From Batillaria attramentaria (lineage: Eukaryota; Mollusca; Gastropoda; Batillariidae): a stretch of DNA of 64,000 bases. Of this stretch, positions 32,801 through 43,615 are shown in pieces (the stretch's first letter is position 1; every line of letters starts with the position of its first letter). The notes beneath the pieces are model-generated. The model searched no databases and had not been told where the DNA came from. It saw nothing but the letters and a program-made list of their open reading frames with translations. A program made the position numbers and the translations under genes. Location: the NCBI GenBank assembly GCA_018292915.2, contig JACVVK020000334.1, positions 303,501-367,500 of the forward strand, given 5' to 3'.

Positions 32801-33186
32801 GTGCGCGCGTGCGTGCCAGTGCGTGCATAATGTGTGTGTGTGTGTGTGTTTGAGAGATGGGGGGAGGAGAGAAAGTGTGGGGGGCGAGAGAGAGAGAGAG
32901 AGAGAGTGAGAGAGATCCAGAGTCACGTTTTCTACTGAGTTGACACACACTATAACAATAAAGTTAAAAATAAATACTGACATAGCTCTACATTGGTTAG
33001 AAAAGAGGGGGACCAGTTCGAGAGGGGGCCTATTTTGGATGCAAGGGGGGACCAAAATCGCCCAGGGGGACCAGTCGAAAACGAGGCTGGATGTCTAAGG
33101 GGGGACCATTATAGAGCAGTTTTTGCCACGAATTGGTCCCCCGCGGGACTACTTCAGAGGGGGGACCGGACCGGATCCTACACCGG
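31845..33186. mobile_element. Foldback element with 235-bp arms rich in GGTCCCCC
   Basis: Arms 31845-32079 and 32953-33186 are highly similar inverted complements beginning CCGGTGTAG. Each arm contains about seven GGTCCCCC-like words. The centre holds a second, nested inverted repeat (about 32450-32525 against 32575-32645) and a direct repeat of GTGGCGACCGTTTTCTCATC, plus a (GT)n tract at 32731-32797. No transposase or target duplication is recognised. Confidence 0.85.
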
Positions 33187-33699
33187 TTTTAAAATACGTC
33201 ACCAGATTTCCCAGTCTTTCCGAAAATATTTCAGGTGGTTGCCACTACAGTTATAAAATGCGTCACAATGGTTCCACGGCAGTTCTAAAATACGTCACCA
33301 GATTTCCCTTTCAGCTCTAACATACGTATGTCACCAGATTTTTTTTTTTCAATGCAAGCTTACTGCTTCCGTCATCAGAATAAAAGGGTGTAAGTTTTTT
33401 TTTCTGATTCATGGCGCTAAAACCCTTTCCCAGATGATGGTGAAGTTCTATAATATCTAAGGGTTTTTTTTTCCCGTGTCTGCGACAATGAGCCAGTCAT
33501 ATGAATTGAACTGAAGTTTGCATACATTATTATTTTATGCAAATTATAGTTGTAACTATTCTGTCCAGTATGTGCAATGTTCCGTACTTCGTTTGTCTCA
33601 TAGAAATGCTATGGAATTTCTTATGCACTTATGAAATCCATTCAGGCTTTATATTGTGGTTGAAAATTCCTTATTTTCCTTATGCGCACCCCCTCAGTA
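33187..33699. other. Non-coding interval between foldback element and LINE remnant
   Basis: A short tandem motif TAAAATACGTCACCAGATTTCCC is repeated about three times (33190-33345). The rest is AT-rich with no ORF of note. Confidence 0.5.
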
Positions 33700-33930
33700 A
33701 GAACTAAAACATATGGTCAGAGATCCTTCCCCTTTCAGGCTGCAGATCTTTGTAATGAACTTATTAAATCACTGAGACACACAGAGTAAAGTACCAGTTT
33801 CAAACGCTGTCTTAAAACACACCTATTTAAAACTGATAACTGATCTTGTTTCTGCCCTGCCCTTGCACACTGTGTCAACCTGCATGTTGAGACGTAGTGT
33901 TTAACTGTTCCCTGTGAGTCTGTGTGTATG
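33700..33930 (+). pseudogene. LINE ORF2 C-terminal remnant leading into the 72-bp satellite
   Basis: The frame RTKTYGQRSFPFQAADLCNE, one in-frame stop, then STSFKRCLKTHLFKTDN and TGA is a classic CR1/L2/Jockey-like ORF2 terminus. Its 3' UTR (TGTGAGTCTGTGTGTATGG) runs into the first satellite unit without a break. Confidence 0.8.
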
Positions 33931-36900
33931 GAAGCTGTTTATAGTGTGTGTGTATTACATTACTATATGTATTTTGCTGTCGTTCCTTAGGTATGTAATA
34001 GTCAAACTGTTTATAGTGTGTGTGTATTACATTACTATATGTATTTTGCTGTCGTTCCTTAGGTATGTAATAGTCAATCTGTTTGTATACTATATGTATT
34101 TTGCTGTCGTTCCTTAGGTATGTAATAGTCAAACTGTTTATAGTGTGTGTGTGTATTACATTACTATATGTATTTTGCTGTCGTTCCTTAGGTATGTAAT
34201 AGTCAAACTGTTTGTGTACATTACTATATGTATTTTGCTGTCGTTCCTTAGGTATGTAATAGTCAATCTGTTTATAGTGTGTGTGTATTACATTACTATA
34301 TGTATTTTGCTGTCGTTCCTTAGGTATGTAATAGTCAATCTGTTTATTGTGTGTGTGTGTATTACATTACTATATGTACTTTGCTGTCGTTCCTTAGGTA
34401 TGTAATAGTCAATCTGTTTATAGTGTGTGTGTATTACATTACTATATGTATTTTGCTGTCGTTCCTTAGGTATGTAATAGTCAAACTGTTTATAGTGTGT
34501 GTGTATTACATTACTATATGTATTTTGCTGTCGTTCCTTAGGTATGTAATAGTCAATCTGTTTATAGTGTGTGTGTATTACATTACTATATGTATTTTGC
34601 TGTCGTTCCTTAGGTATGTAATAGTCAAACTGTTTATAGTGTGTGTGTATTACATTACTATATGTATTTTGCTGCCGTTCCTTAGGTATGTAATAGTCAA
34701 ACTGTTTATAGTGTGTGTGTATTACATTACTATATGTATTTTGCTGTCGTTCCTTAGGTATGTAATAGTCAAACTGTTTATAGTGTGTGTGTATTACATT
34801 ACTATATGTATTTTGCTGTCGTTCCTTAGGTATGTAATAGTCAAACTGTTTATAGTGTATGTGTATTACATTACTATATGTATTTTGCTGTCGTTCGTTA
34901 GGTATGTAATAGTCAAACTGTTTATAGTGTGTGTGTATTACATTACTAAATGTATTTTGCTGTCGTTCCTTAGGTATGTAATAGTCAATCTGTTTGTGTA
35001 TACTGTTTATAGTGTGTGTGTGTATTACATTACTATATGTATTTACTGTCGTTCCTTAGGTATGTAATAGTCAATCTGTTTATACTGTGTGTGTGTATTA
35101 CATTACTATATGTATTTACTGTCGTTCCTTAGGTATGTAATAGTCAAACTGTTTATAGTGTGTGTGTGTATTACATTACTATATGTATTTTGCTGTCGTT
35201 CCTTAGGTATGTAATAGTCAGTCTGTTTATAGTGTGTGTGTATTACATTACTATATGTATGTTGCTGTCGTTCCTTAGGTATGTAATAGTCAAACTGTTT
35301 GTGTATACTGTTTATAGTGTGTGTGTATTACATTACTATATGTATTTACTGTCGTTCCTTAGGTATGTAATAGTCAAACTGTTTATAGTGTGTGTGTATT
35401 ACATTACTATATGTATTTTGCTGTCGTTCCTTAGGTATGTAATAGTCAGTCTGTTTATAGTGTGTGTGTATTACATTACTATCTGTATGTTGCTGTCGTT
35501 CCTTAGGTATGTAATAGTCAAACTGTTTATAGTGTGTGTGTATTACATTACTATATGTATTTTGCTGTTGTTCCTTAGGTATGTAATAGTCAGTCTGTTT
35601 ATAGTGTGTGTGTATTACATTACTATATGTATTTTGCTGTTGTTCCTTAGGTATGTAATAGTCAAACTGTTTATAGTGTGTGTGTATTACATTACTATAT
35701 GTATTTTGCTGTCGTTCCTTAGGTATGTAATAGTCAAACTGTTTGTGTACATTACTATATGTATTTTGCTGTCGTTCCTTAGGTATGTAATAGTCAAACT
35801 GTTTATAGTGTGTGTACATTACTATATGTATTTTGCTGTCGTGCCTTAGGTATGTAATAGTCAAACTGTTTATAGTGTGTGTACATTACTATATGTATTT
35901 ACTGTCGTTCCTTAGGTATGTAATAGTCAGTCTGTTTATAGTGTGTGTGTATTACATTACTATCTGTATTTTGCTGTCGTTCCTTAGGTATGTAATAGTC
36001 AATCTGTTTATAGTGTGTGTGTATTACATTACTATATGTATTTTGCTGCCGTTCCTTAGGTATGTAATAGTCAAACTGTTTATAGTATGTGTGTATTACA
36101 TTACTATATGTATTTTGCTGTCGTTCCTTAGGTATGTAATAGTCAAACTGTTTATAGTGTGTGTGTATTACATTACTATATGTATTTTGCTGTCGTTCCT
36201 TAGGTATGTAATAGTCAAACTGTTTATAGTGTGTGTGTATTACATTACTATATGTATTTTGCTGTCGTTCCTTAGGTATGTAATAGTCAAACTGTTTATA
36301 GTATGTGTGTATTACATTACTATATGTATTTTGCTGTCGTTCCTTAGGTATGTAATAGTCAAACTGTTTATAGTATGTGTGTATTACATTACTATATGTA
36401 TTTTGCTGCCGTTCCTTAGGTATGTAATAGTCAAACTGTTTATAGTATGTGTGTATTACATTACTATATGTATTTTGCTGTCGCTCCTTAGGTATGTAAT
36501 AGTCAATCTGTTTATAGTGTGTGTGTATTACATTACTATATGTATTTTGCTGTCGTTCCTTAGGTATGTAATAGTCAAACTGTTTATAGTGTGTGTGTGT
36601 ATTACATTACTATATGTATTTTGCTGTCGTTCCTTAGGTATGTAATAGTCAATCTGTTTATAGTATGTGTGTATTACATTACTATATGTATTTTGCTGTC
36701 GTTCCTTAGGTATGTAATAGTCAAACTGTTTATAGTGTGTGTGTATTACATTACTATATGTATTTTGCTGTCGTTCCTTAGGTATGTAATAGTCAGTCTG
36801 TTTATAGTGTGTGTGTATTACATTACTATCTGTATGTTGCTGTCGTTCCTTAGGTATGTAATAGTCAAACTGTTTATAGTGTGTGTGTATTACATTACTA

Positions 36901-39900
36901 TATGTATTTTGCTGTTGTTCCTTAGGTATGTAATAGTCAGTCTGTTTATAGTGTGTGTGTATTACATTACTATATGTATTTTGCTGTTGTTCCTTAGGTA
37001 TGTAATAGTCAAACTGTTTATAGTGTGTGTGTATTACTTTACTATATGTATTTTGCTGTCGTTCCTTAGGTATGTAATAGTCAAACTGTTTATAGTGTGT
37101 GTACATTACTATATGTATTTTGCTGTCGTTCCTTAGGTATGTAATAGTCAAACTGTTTGTGTACATTACTATATGTATTTTGCTGTCGTTCCTTAGGTAT
37201 GTAATAGTCAAACTGTTTATAGTGTGTGTACATTACTATATGTATTTACTGTCGTTCCTTAGGTATGTAATAGTCAGTCTGTTTATAGTGTGTGTGTATT
37301 ACATTACTATCTGTATTTTGCTGCCGTTCCTTAGGTATGTAATAGTCAATCTGTTTATAGTGTGTGTGTATTACATTACTATATGTATTTTGCTGCCGTT
37401 CCTTAGGGATGTAATAGTCAAACTGTTTATAGTATGTGTGTATTACATTACTATATGTATTTTGCTGTCGTTCCTTAGGTATGTAATAGTCAAACTGTTT
37501 ATAGTGTGTGTGTATTACATTACTATATGTATTTTGCTGTCGTTCCTTAGGTATGTAATAGTCAAACTGTTTATAGTGTGTGTGTATTACATTACTATAT
37601 GTATTTTGCTGTCGTTCCTTAGGTATGTAATAGTCAATCTGTTTATAGTGTGTGTGTATTACATTACTATATGTATTTTGCTGTCGTTCCTTAGGTATGT
37701 AATAGTCAAACTGTTTATAGTGTGTGTGTATTACATTACTATATGTATTTACTGTCGATCCTTAGGTGTGTAATAGTCAAACTGTTTATAGTGTGTGTGT
37801 GTATTACATTACTATATGTATTTTGCTGCCGTTCCTTAGGTATGTAATAGTCAAACTGTTTATAGTATGTGTGTATTACATTACTATATGTATTTTGCTG
37901 TCGTTCCTTAGGTATGTAATAGTCAAACTGTTTATAGTATGTGTGTATTACATTACTATATGTATTTTGCTGCCGTTCCTTAGGTATGTAATAGTCAAAC
38001 TGTTTATAGTATGTGTGTATTACATTACTATATGTATTTTGCTGTCGTTCCTTAGATATGTAATAGTCAAACTGTTTATAGTATGTGTGTATTACATTAC
38101 TATATGTATTTTGCTGTCGTTCCTTAGGTATGTAATAGTCAAACTGTTTATAGTATGTGTGTATTACATTACTATATGTATTTTGCTGCCGTTCCTTAGG
38201 TATGTAATAGTCAAACTGTTTATAGTATGTGTGTATTACATTACTATATGTATTTTGCTGTTGTTCCTTAGGTATGTAATAGTCAAACTGTTTATAGTGT
38301 GTGTGTGTATTACATTACTATATGTATTTTGCTGTCGTTCCTTAGGTATGTAATAGTCAAACTGTTTATAGTGTGTGTGTGTATTACATTACTATATGTA
38401 TTTTGCTGTCGTTCCTTAGGTATGTAATAGTCAAACTGTTTATAGTATGTGTGTATTACATTACTATATGTATTTTGCTGTCGTTCCTTAGGTATGTAAT
38501 AGTCAAACTGTTTATAGTGTGTGTGTATTACATTACTATATGTATTTTGCTGTCGTTCCTTAGGTATGTAATAGTCAATCTGTTTATAGTGTGTGTGTAT
38601 TACATTACTATATGTATTTTGCTGTCGTTCCTTAGGTATGTAATAGTCAATCTGTTTGTGTATACTGTTTATAGTGTGTGTGTGTATTACATTACTATAT
38701 GTATTTTGCTGTCGTTCCTTAGGTATGTAATAGTCAAACTGTTTATAGTATGTGTGTATTACATTACTATCTGTATTTTGCTGTCGTTCCTTAGGTATGT
38801 AAAAGTCAAACTGTTTATAGTATGTGTGTATTACATTACTATATGTATTTTGCTGCCGTTCCTTAGGTATGTAATAGTCAAACTGTTTATAGTATGTGTG
38901 TATTACATTACTATATGTATTTTGCTGTTGTTCCTTAGGTATGTAATAGTCAAACTGTTTATAGTGTGTGTGTGTGTGTATTACATTACTATATGTATTT
39001 TGCTGTCGTTCCTTAGGTATGTAATAGTCAAACTGTTTATAGTGTGTGTGTATTACATTACTATATGTATTTTGCTGCCGTTCCTTAGGTATGTAATAGT
39101 CAAACTGTTTATAGTATGTGTGTATTACATTACTATATGTATTTTGCTGCCGTTCCTTAGGTATGTAATAGTCAAACTGTTTATAGTGTGTGTGTGTATT
39201 ACATTACTATATGTATTTTGCTGCCGTTCCTTAGGTATGTAATAGTCAAACTGTTTATAGTGTGTGTGTGTATTACATTACTATATGTATTTTGCTGTCG
39301 TTCCTTAGGTATGTAATAGTCAAACTGTTTATAGTGTGTGTGTATTACATTACTATATGTATTTTGCTGCCGTTCCTTAGGTATGTAATAGTCAAACTGT
39401 TTATAGTATGTGTGTATTACATTACTATATGTATTTTGCTGCCGTTCCTTAGGTATGTAATAGTCAATCTGTTTGTGTATACTGTTTATAGTGTGTGTGT
39501 ATTACATTACTATATGTATTTTGCTGTCGTTCCTTAGGTATGTAATAGTCAATCTGTTTATAGTATGTGTGTGTATTACATTACTATATGTATTTTGCTG
39601 TCGTTCCTTAGGTATGTAATAGTCAATCTGTTTGTATACTATATGTATTTTGCTGTCGTTCCTTAGGTATGTAATAGTCAAACTGTTTATAGTGTGTGTG
39701 TATTACATTACTATATGTATTTTGCTGTCGTTCCTTAGGTATGTAATAGTCAATCTGTTTATAGTGTGTGTGTATTACATTACTATATGTATTTTGCTGT
39801 CGTTCCTTAGGTATGTAATAGTCAATCTGTTTATAGTGTGTGTGTATTACATTACTATATGTATTTTGCTGTCGTTCCTTAGGTATGTAATAGTCAATCT

Positions 39901-40670
39901 GTTTATAGTGTGTGTGTATTACATTACTATATGTATTTTGCTGTCGTTCCTTAGGTATGTAATAGTCAATCTGTTTATAGTGTGTGTGTATTACATTACT
40001 ATATGTATTTTGCTGCCGTTCCTTAGGTATGTAATAGTCAAACTGTTTATAGTATGTGTGTATTACATTACTATATGTATTTTGCTGTCGTTCCTTAGGT
40101 ATGTAATAGTCAATCTGTTTGTATAATATATGTATTTTGCTGTCGTTCCTTAGGTATGTAATAGTCAAACTGTTTATAGTGTGTGTGTATTACATTACTA
40201 TATGTATTTTGCTGCCGTTCCTTAGGTATGTAATAGTCAAACTGTTTATAGTATGTGTGTATTACATTACTATATGTATTTTGCTGTCGTTCCTTAGGTA
40301 TGTAATAGTCAATCTGTTTATAGTATGTGTGTGTATTACATTACTATATGTATTTTGCTGTCGTTCTTTAGGTATGTAATAGTCAATCTGTTTGTATACT
40401 ATATGTATTTTGCTGTCGTTCCTTAGGTATGTAATAGTCAAACTGTTTATAGTGTGTGTGTATTACATTACTATATGTATTTTGCTGCCGTTCCTTAGGT
40501 ATGTAATAGTCAATCTGTTTATAGTATGTGTGTATTACATTACTATATGTATTTTGCTGTCGTTCCTTAGGTATGTAATAGTCAAACTGTTTATAGTGTG
40601 TGTGTATTACATTACTATATGTATTTTGCTGTCGTTCCTTAGGTATGTAATAGTCAATCGTGTTTGTGTA
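33931..40670. repeat. 72-bp satellite array, about 95 units, 6.7 kb
   Basis: The unit (GTATGTAATAGTCAAACTG ... TTTTGCTGTCGTTCCTTAG) is 72 bp, with variants of 45-54 bp lacking the middle and 74-bp forms from GT slippage. Because 72 is divisible by 3, the array is open for hundreds of codons on both strands (VIVKLFIVCVYYITICILLS on plus, YIPKERQQNTYSNVIHTHYK on minus); these are repeat artefacts rather than likely proteins. Every unit joins a pyrimidine-rich TTCCTTAG to GTATGT. Blocks of variant units are themselves duplicated at a period of about 1.35 kb. Confidence 0.97.
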
Positions 40671-40708
40671 CATTGTTGTGCATTATGTTATCTGTGCACT
40701 GTCAGTGA

Positions 40709-41665
40709 GTGAGTGAGTGAGTGAGTGAGTTTTTAGGGCTTAAAGCCGCGCAAGCCACAAAGACTAATTCGCGGCTGAGTGTGCCTGCACTACATGAAAA
40801 AAACAAAAATGTAACGTTGGACAAAGGGTGCAAACTGGTCTACGGGGCAATATAAACCTAGGACATGCAGGAGACGCTGCACCTTCATGCTAATTTCTCG
40901 AACTCCCGGTTACAAAAAAAACATAGAAAACAAATGACAATTACAACTAAGTAAAACAAAGATAAATACGAAGCGCATATACAGCAAATATTGCAACTTA
41001 TCATCTCCTAGGCGCAATAAACCAATTCGCAGCATATGCCCAACATCACTTATTCCTAACCACTGGTAGTGCAGACGTAAGTGAGGGGTTAAAAAGAAGA
41101 AATATAGGTGAAAGGGCCGAACTCAGAAATCAGCTGAGAGCAGAGAGGAAGGACAGAGCGGCTAAATTCGGGAGGTTTTAAAGAGAAAGATACAGGTGAA
41201 TGGGCTGGTGAGGGATAGAAAGAGAGGTAGGAAGGAAAATTCCTTAGTTGCCAATGAAGACAACATGCCTGGGAGGCAGTTGAAGAACAAACCGCTCCAA
41301 CACGGAACCTCCCCGCCGTGAGGCGGTTTGGGAAAACAACGCACCAGAGAGGGGTGCGTTGGAAGGTCTTCAACATGACGGGTGTTCAGCAGCACCAGCA
41401 GGGCGCTGCGAACAAAGCCCGCCAGGGTGAAAACCAGGTGGGGGGAATCCAGTGAAGTCGGCCTTCAGAAATGACCCTCAGATGTCTCACTGGACCAAGG
41501 GTCAGCAGACACCCGCTTACTGACCTACCCCCGGAGGAGACTTTAAGAGAGCAAAAGACAGGTGAATGGACCGAGTGAGGCAGAAATAAGAATAAAGAAA
41601 GAGCAAAAGGGGTGGGCAAGCTTGGCGAAATCAGCCCCGCCGCGTGAAGGCGAGCCCATGGGGCC
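40709..41665 (-). mobile_element. Retroposon with 17-bp target duplication
   Basis: CTGTGCACTGTCAGTGA occurs at 40692-40708 and 41666-41682. The insert reads on the minus strand from GGCCCCATGGGCTCG to a tail with the AGCCGCG...CGCGGCT hairpin, TTTAAGCCCTAAAAACTCA and (CTCA)n. The tail recurs at 8024. The (CTCA)n tail and long TSD indicate target-primed retrotransposition, plausibly by an RTE-type machinery. No RT is encoded and the body is unrecognised. Confidence 0.8.
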
Positions 41666-41700
41666 CTGTGCACTGTCAGTGATACCTGTTTTATTTTTGT

Positions 41701-41731
41701 TATGTTGTTTCCATAGTAATGGAAACAACAT
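41701..41731. repeat. Perfect 13-bp-arm hairpin
   Basis: ATGTTGTTTCCAT, AGTA, ATGGAAACAACAT. The word ATGGAAACAACATA is shared with sequence at 51715, suggesting the end of a dispersed repeat family. Confidence 0.7.
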
Positions 41732-41924
41732 AATAGGACGGGCTAAAATTTCCACGTTCATAGGCAAGCATCTGTGGTACAAACGCACGTCACTGCCGAT
41801 CTCCCGCAGAGACGATTATGCAAGTGTAACTCTGACAATGACGTAAGAAAACCTGCGTCATCGATGCTGGCATGTATGCTGTTCCGAACGCGCTTCTTCT
41901 CCTCACTGAGTGCCGTCTGTATGG

Positions 41925-41927
<3 letters not shown>

Positions 41928-41975
<48 letters not shown>
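41928..41975. repeat. (GT)n microsatellite
   Basis: About 24 GT units directly precede the tandem repeat at 41990. Confidence 0.95.
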
Positions 41976-41978
<3 letters not shown>

Positions 41979-41989
41979 TGTGTCCGGGC

Positions 41990-42359
41990 CCGTTTCTTCG
42001 AAAATACTCAACCGAATGGCTTCAAATTTGGGGTATCCAAATTTATCAAAATGTTACATTAGACGATTCAAGCGTGTGATGATTGCTTAAGTGATTTGGG
42101 AGTTATCGCCCTTTTGAGACAAGTTGGTTGTTTTTCGTGTACAGGCGTAATATTTATTTAAATCACTCAATTTTTTGGCAGTAGATAGCTTGAATACGGA
42201 CTCTGAATTGACTCACTACTAGAAAATGGTCGCTCTTATAGTTTTCATGTAAACCGAGCCTGAGTTGACATTGCATGTGAACCCAGTTCAGATGCCTATT
42301 TCTCCGAAAATACTGAACCGATCGATTTCAAATTTGGGGTTTCTAAATGAATCAAGATT
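41990..42359. repeat. About 300-bp tandem repeat, second unit split by the Penelope-like element
   Basis: TTCTTCGAAAATACTCAACCG opens unit 1 and TTTCTCCGAAAATACTGAAC opens unit 2 at about 42300. Unit 2 continues after the insertion at 43685-43900 (GAGTTATCGCCCTTTT and GGCGTAATATTTA in both). The function is unknown; it follows a (GT)n tract and may be a microsatellite-anchored repeat. Confidence 0.75.
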
Positions 42360-42461
42360 AGAAACGGAAACGGTAATGACTGCGAAGTGGTTACAAGTTA
42401 AGCAAATAAAAGCGACACAAAAGGGACAGAAACCACTTAACTTTGACAAAGGACGGCACAG

Positions 42462-42493
42462 GTCGACGTTTCGGCTTACGCCTTCTTCAGGAC
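42462..42493 (-). ncRNA. Hammerhead-ribozyme-like motif in the left arm of the Penelope-like element
   Basis: Read on the minus strand: GTC, CTGAAGA, a GGC-GTAA-GCC hairpin, GAAAC, GTC, GAC. This follows the hammerhead core order CUGANGA, stem II, GAAA, NUH, with GTC/GAC able to pair as helix I. One extra A before stem II and a minimal helix III weaken the call. Hammerheads are known in Penelope-like elements. Confidence 0.45.
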
Positions 42494-42807
42494 ATAAACA
42501 AATGGGACATAACTTCAACAAACAAGCAAAAGGTAACTCTGCGGACGTACTGACATACACGGCGCGGGAAAAAAAAAAAAAAAAAAAAAAGTGGGCGAGA
42601 AAAGGACCAGAAAAAAAAAAAAAAAATTATCACAACACCCATCCTTAGGTGACAGAAGACCATGGACTGTGTGTGAAAAAAAAAAAAAAAAAAAAAAATG
42701 TTGGGCAGAAAAGAACAAAAAAGAATAGTGAAAATTAGCAATCACAACACCCATCCTTTGGTGACAAGGACCATGGATTGTGTGTGAAAAAAGTTCAGAG
42801 GGTTATG

Positions 42808-43470
42808 TTACGGCTTTTCGTTCAAACCACCCGGGGCCTGACTTCCCAGGCGCTGAATAATGTGCGACTCCATGTCGCGTCTGTCTGTGGCGTCACCGTG
42901 CATAAGCCACAGGCCAGTTACTGTCATATTTAAGATGGAGTGGCCTGCAGAATTGAAATGCACGGCAACGGGTTTTATTCTGTTGTGTCTGGTGTCGGCG
43001 ATATGTTCAGCAAAGCGTGTTGCCAGGCTACGTCCAGTTTCCCCAACATACAGTTTGTGACATGCGGTACAGATGATGGCGTATATGAGGTTTGTACTGT
43101 CGCATGTGAAGTGGCGTTTGATGGTCATTTTTCCTTTGGGGCCCTTGACAGAAGTCACTGTTGAGACATGACAGCAGGTTTTGCAATTTTGTTTTTTGCA
43201 TGGAGTTGTACCAGGGGGTAGGGGTTGGTGGGGCCTGACATTGGCGCGAACCAGAAGGTCTCGCAAGTTGGTGTCCCTCTTGTATGCAACAAGAGGTGGG
43301 GTGTGGAAGGTCTGTCCAACTGTGCAACTCTTCGACAGAATGTGCCAGTTGGACATGATGATACGTTGGACTGACAGATTATGGGGGTGAAATGGAATGG
43401 AGAAAACCGGACGTTCCTGGGCAACTGTATTAGAAGAGGTGTTAGGAGGGTGGTGTGTTGTGACTTTCAA
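42808..43470 (-). CDS. Penelope-like GIY-YIG endonuclease with RT tail
   Basis: The frame begins with the RT C-terminal tail (SNWHILSKSC, FHTPPLVAYKRDTNLRDLLV). It continues with the Cys-rich linker CKKQNCKTCC and then the GIY-YIG module: NLIYAIICTAC, KLYVGETGRSLATRF, AEHI, and a later MESHII with the likely metal-binding Glu. This is the standard Penelope order, RT then linker then endonuclease. The upstream RT domains are absent, so it cannot be autonomous. The frame extends upstream through a terminal-repeat segment and poly-Lys (from poly-A) to 43719; that part is not genuine protein. Confidence 0.9.
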   Translation of the reverse strand: MKVTTHHPPNTSSNTVAQERPVFSIPFHPHNLSVQRIIMSNWHILSKSCTVGQTFHTPPLVAYKRDTNLRDLLVRANVRPHQPLPPGTTPCKKQNCKTCCHVSTVTSVKGPKGKMTIKRHFTCDSTNLIYAIICTACHKLYVGETGRSLATRFAEHIADTRHNRIKPVAVHFNSAGHSILNMTVTGLWLMHGDATDRRDMESHIIQRLGSQAPGGLNEKP

Positions 43471-43583
43471 AAGTCCTTTTCTCGCCCACTTTTTTTTTTT
43501 TTTTTTTTCCCGCGCCGTGTATGTCAGTACGTCCGCAGAGTTACCTTTTGCTTGTTTGTTGAAGTTATGTCCCATTTGTTTAT

Positions 43584-43615
43584 GTCCTGAAGAAGGCGTA
43601 AGCCGAAACGTCGAC
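43584..43615 (+). ncRNA. Hammerhead-ribozyme-like motif in the right arm of the Penelope-like element
   Basis: Identical core to 42462-42493 but on the plus strand: GTC (43584), CTGAAGA (43587), GGC/GCC stem with GTAA loop, GAAA (43605), GTC (43610), GAC. Two copies in opposite orientation follow from the inverted ends of the element. Confidence 0.45.

Noticed and set aside
33931..40670. Repeated units with constant spacing, CRISPR-like at first sight
   Set aside because: Units are contiguous near-identical 72-mers without unique spacers, and the window is eukaryotic. It is a satellite.
42487..42754. Phe-rich membrane-protein-like ORFs on the minus strand
   Set aside because: They are products of poly-A/T tracts in the Penelope-like element.
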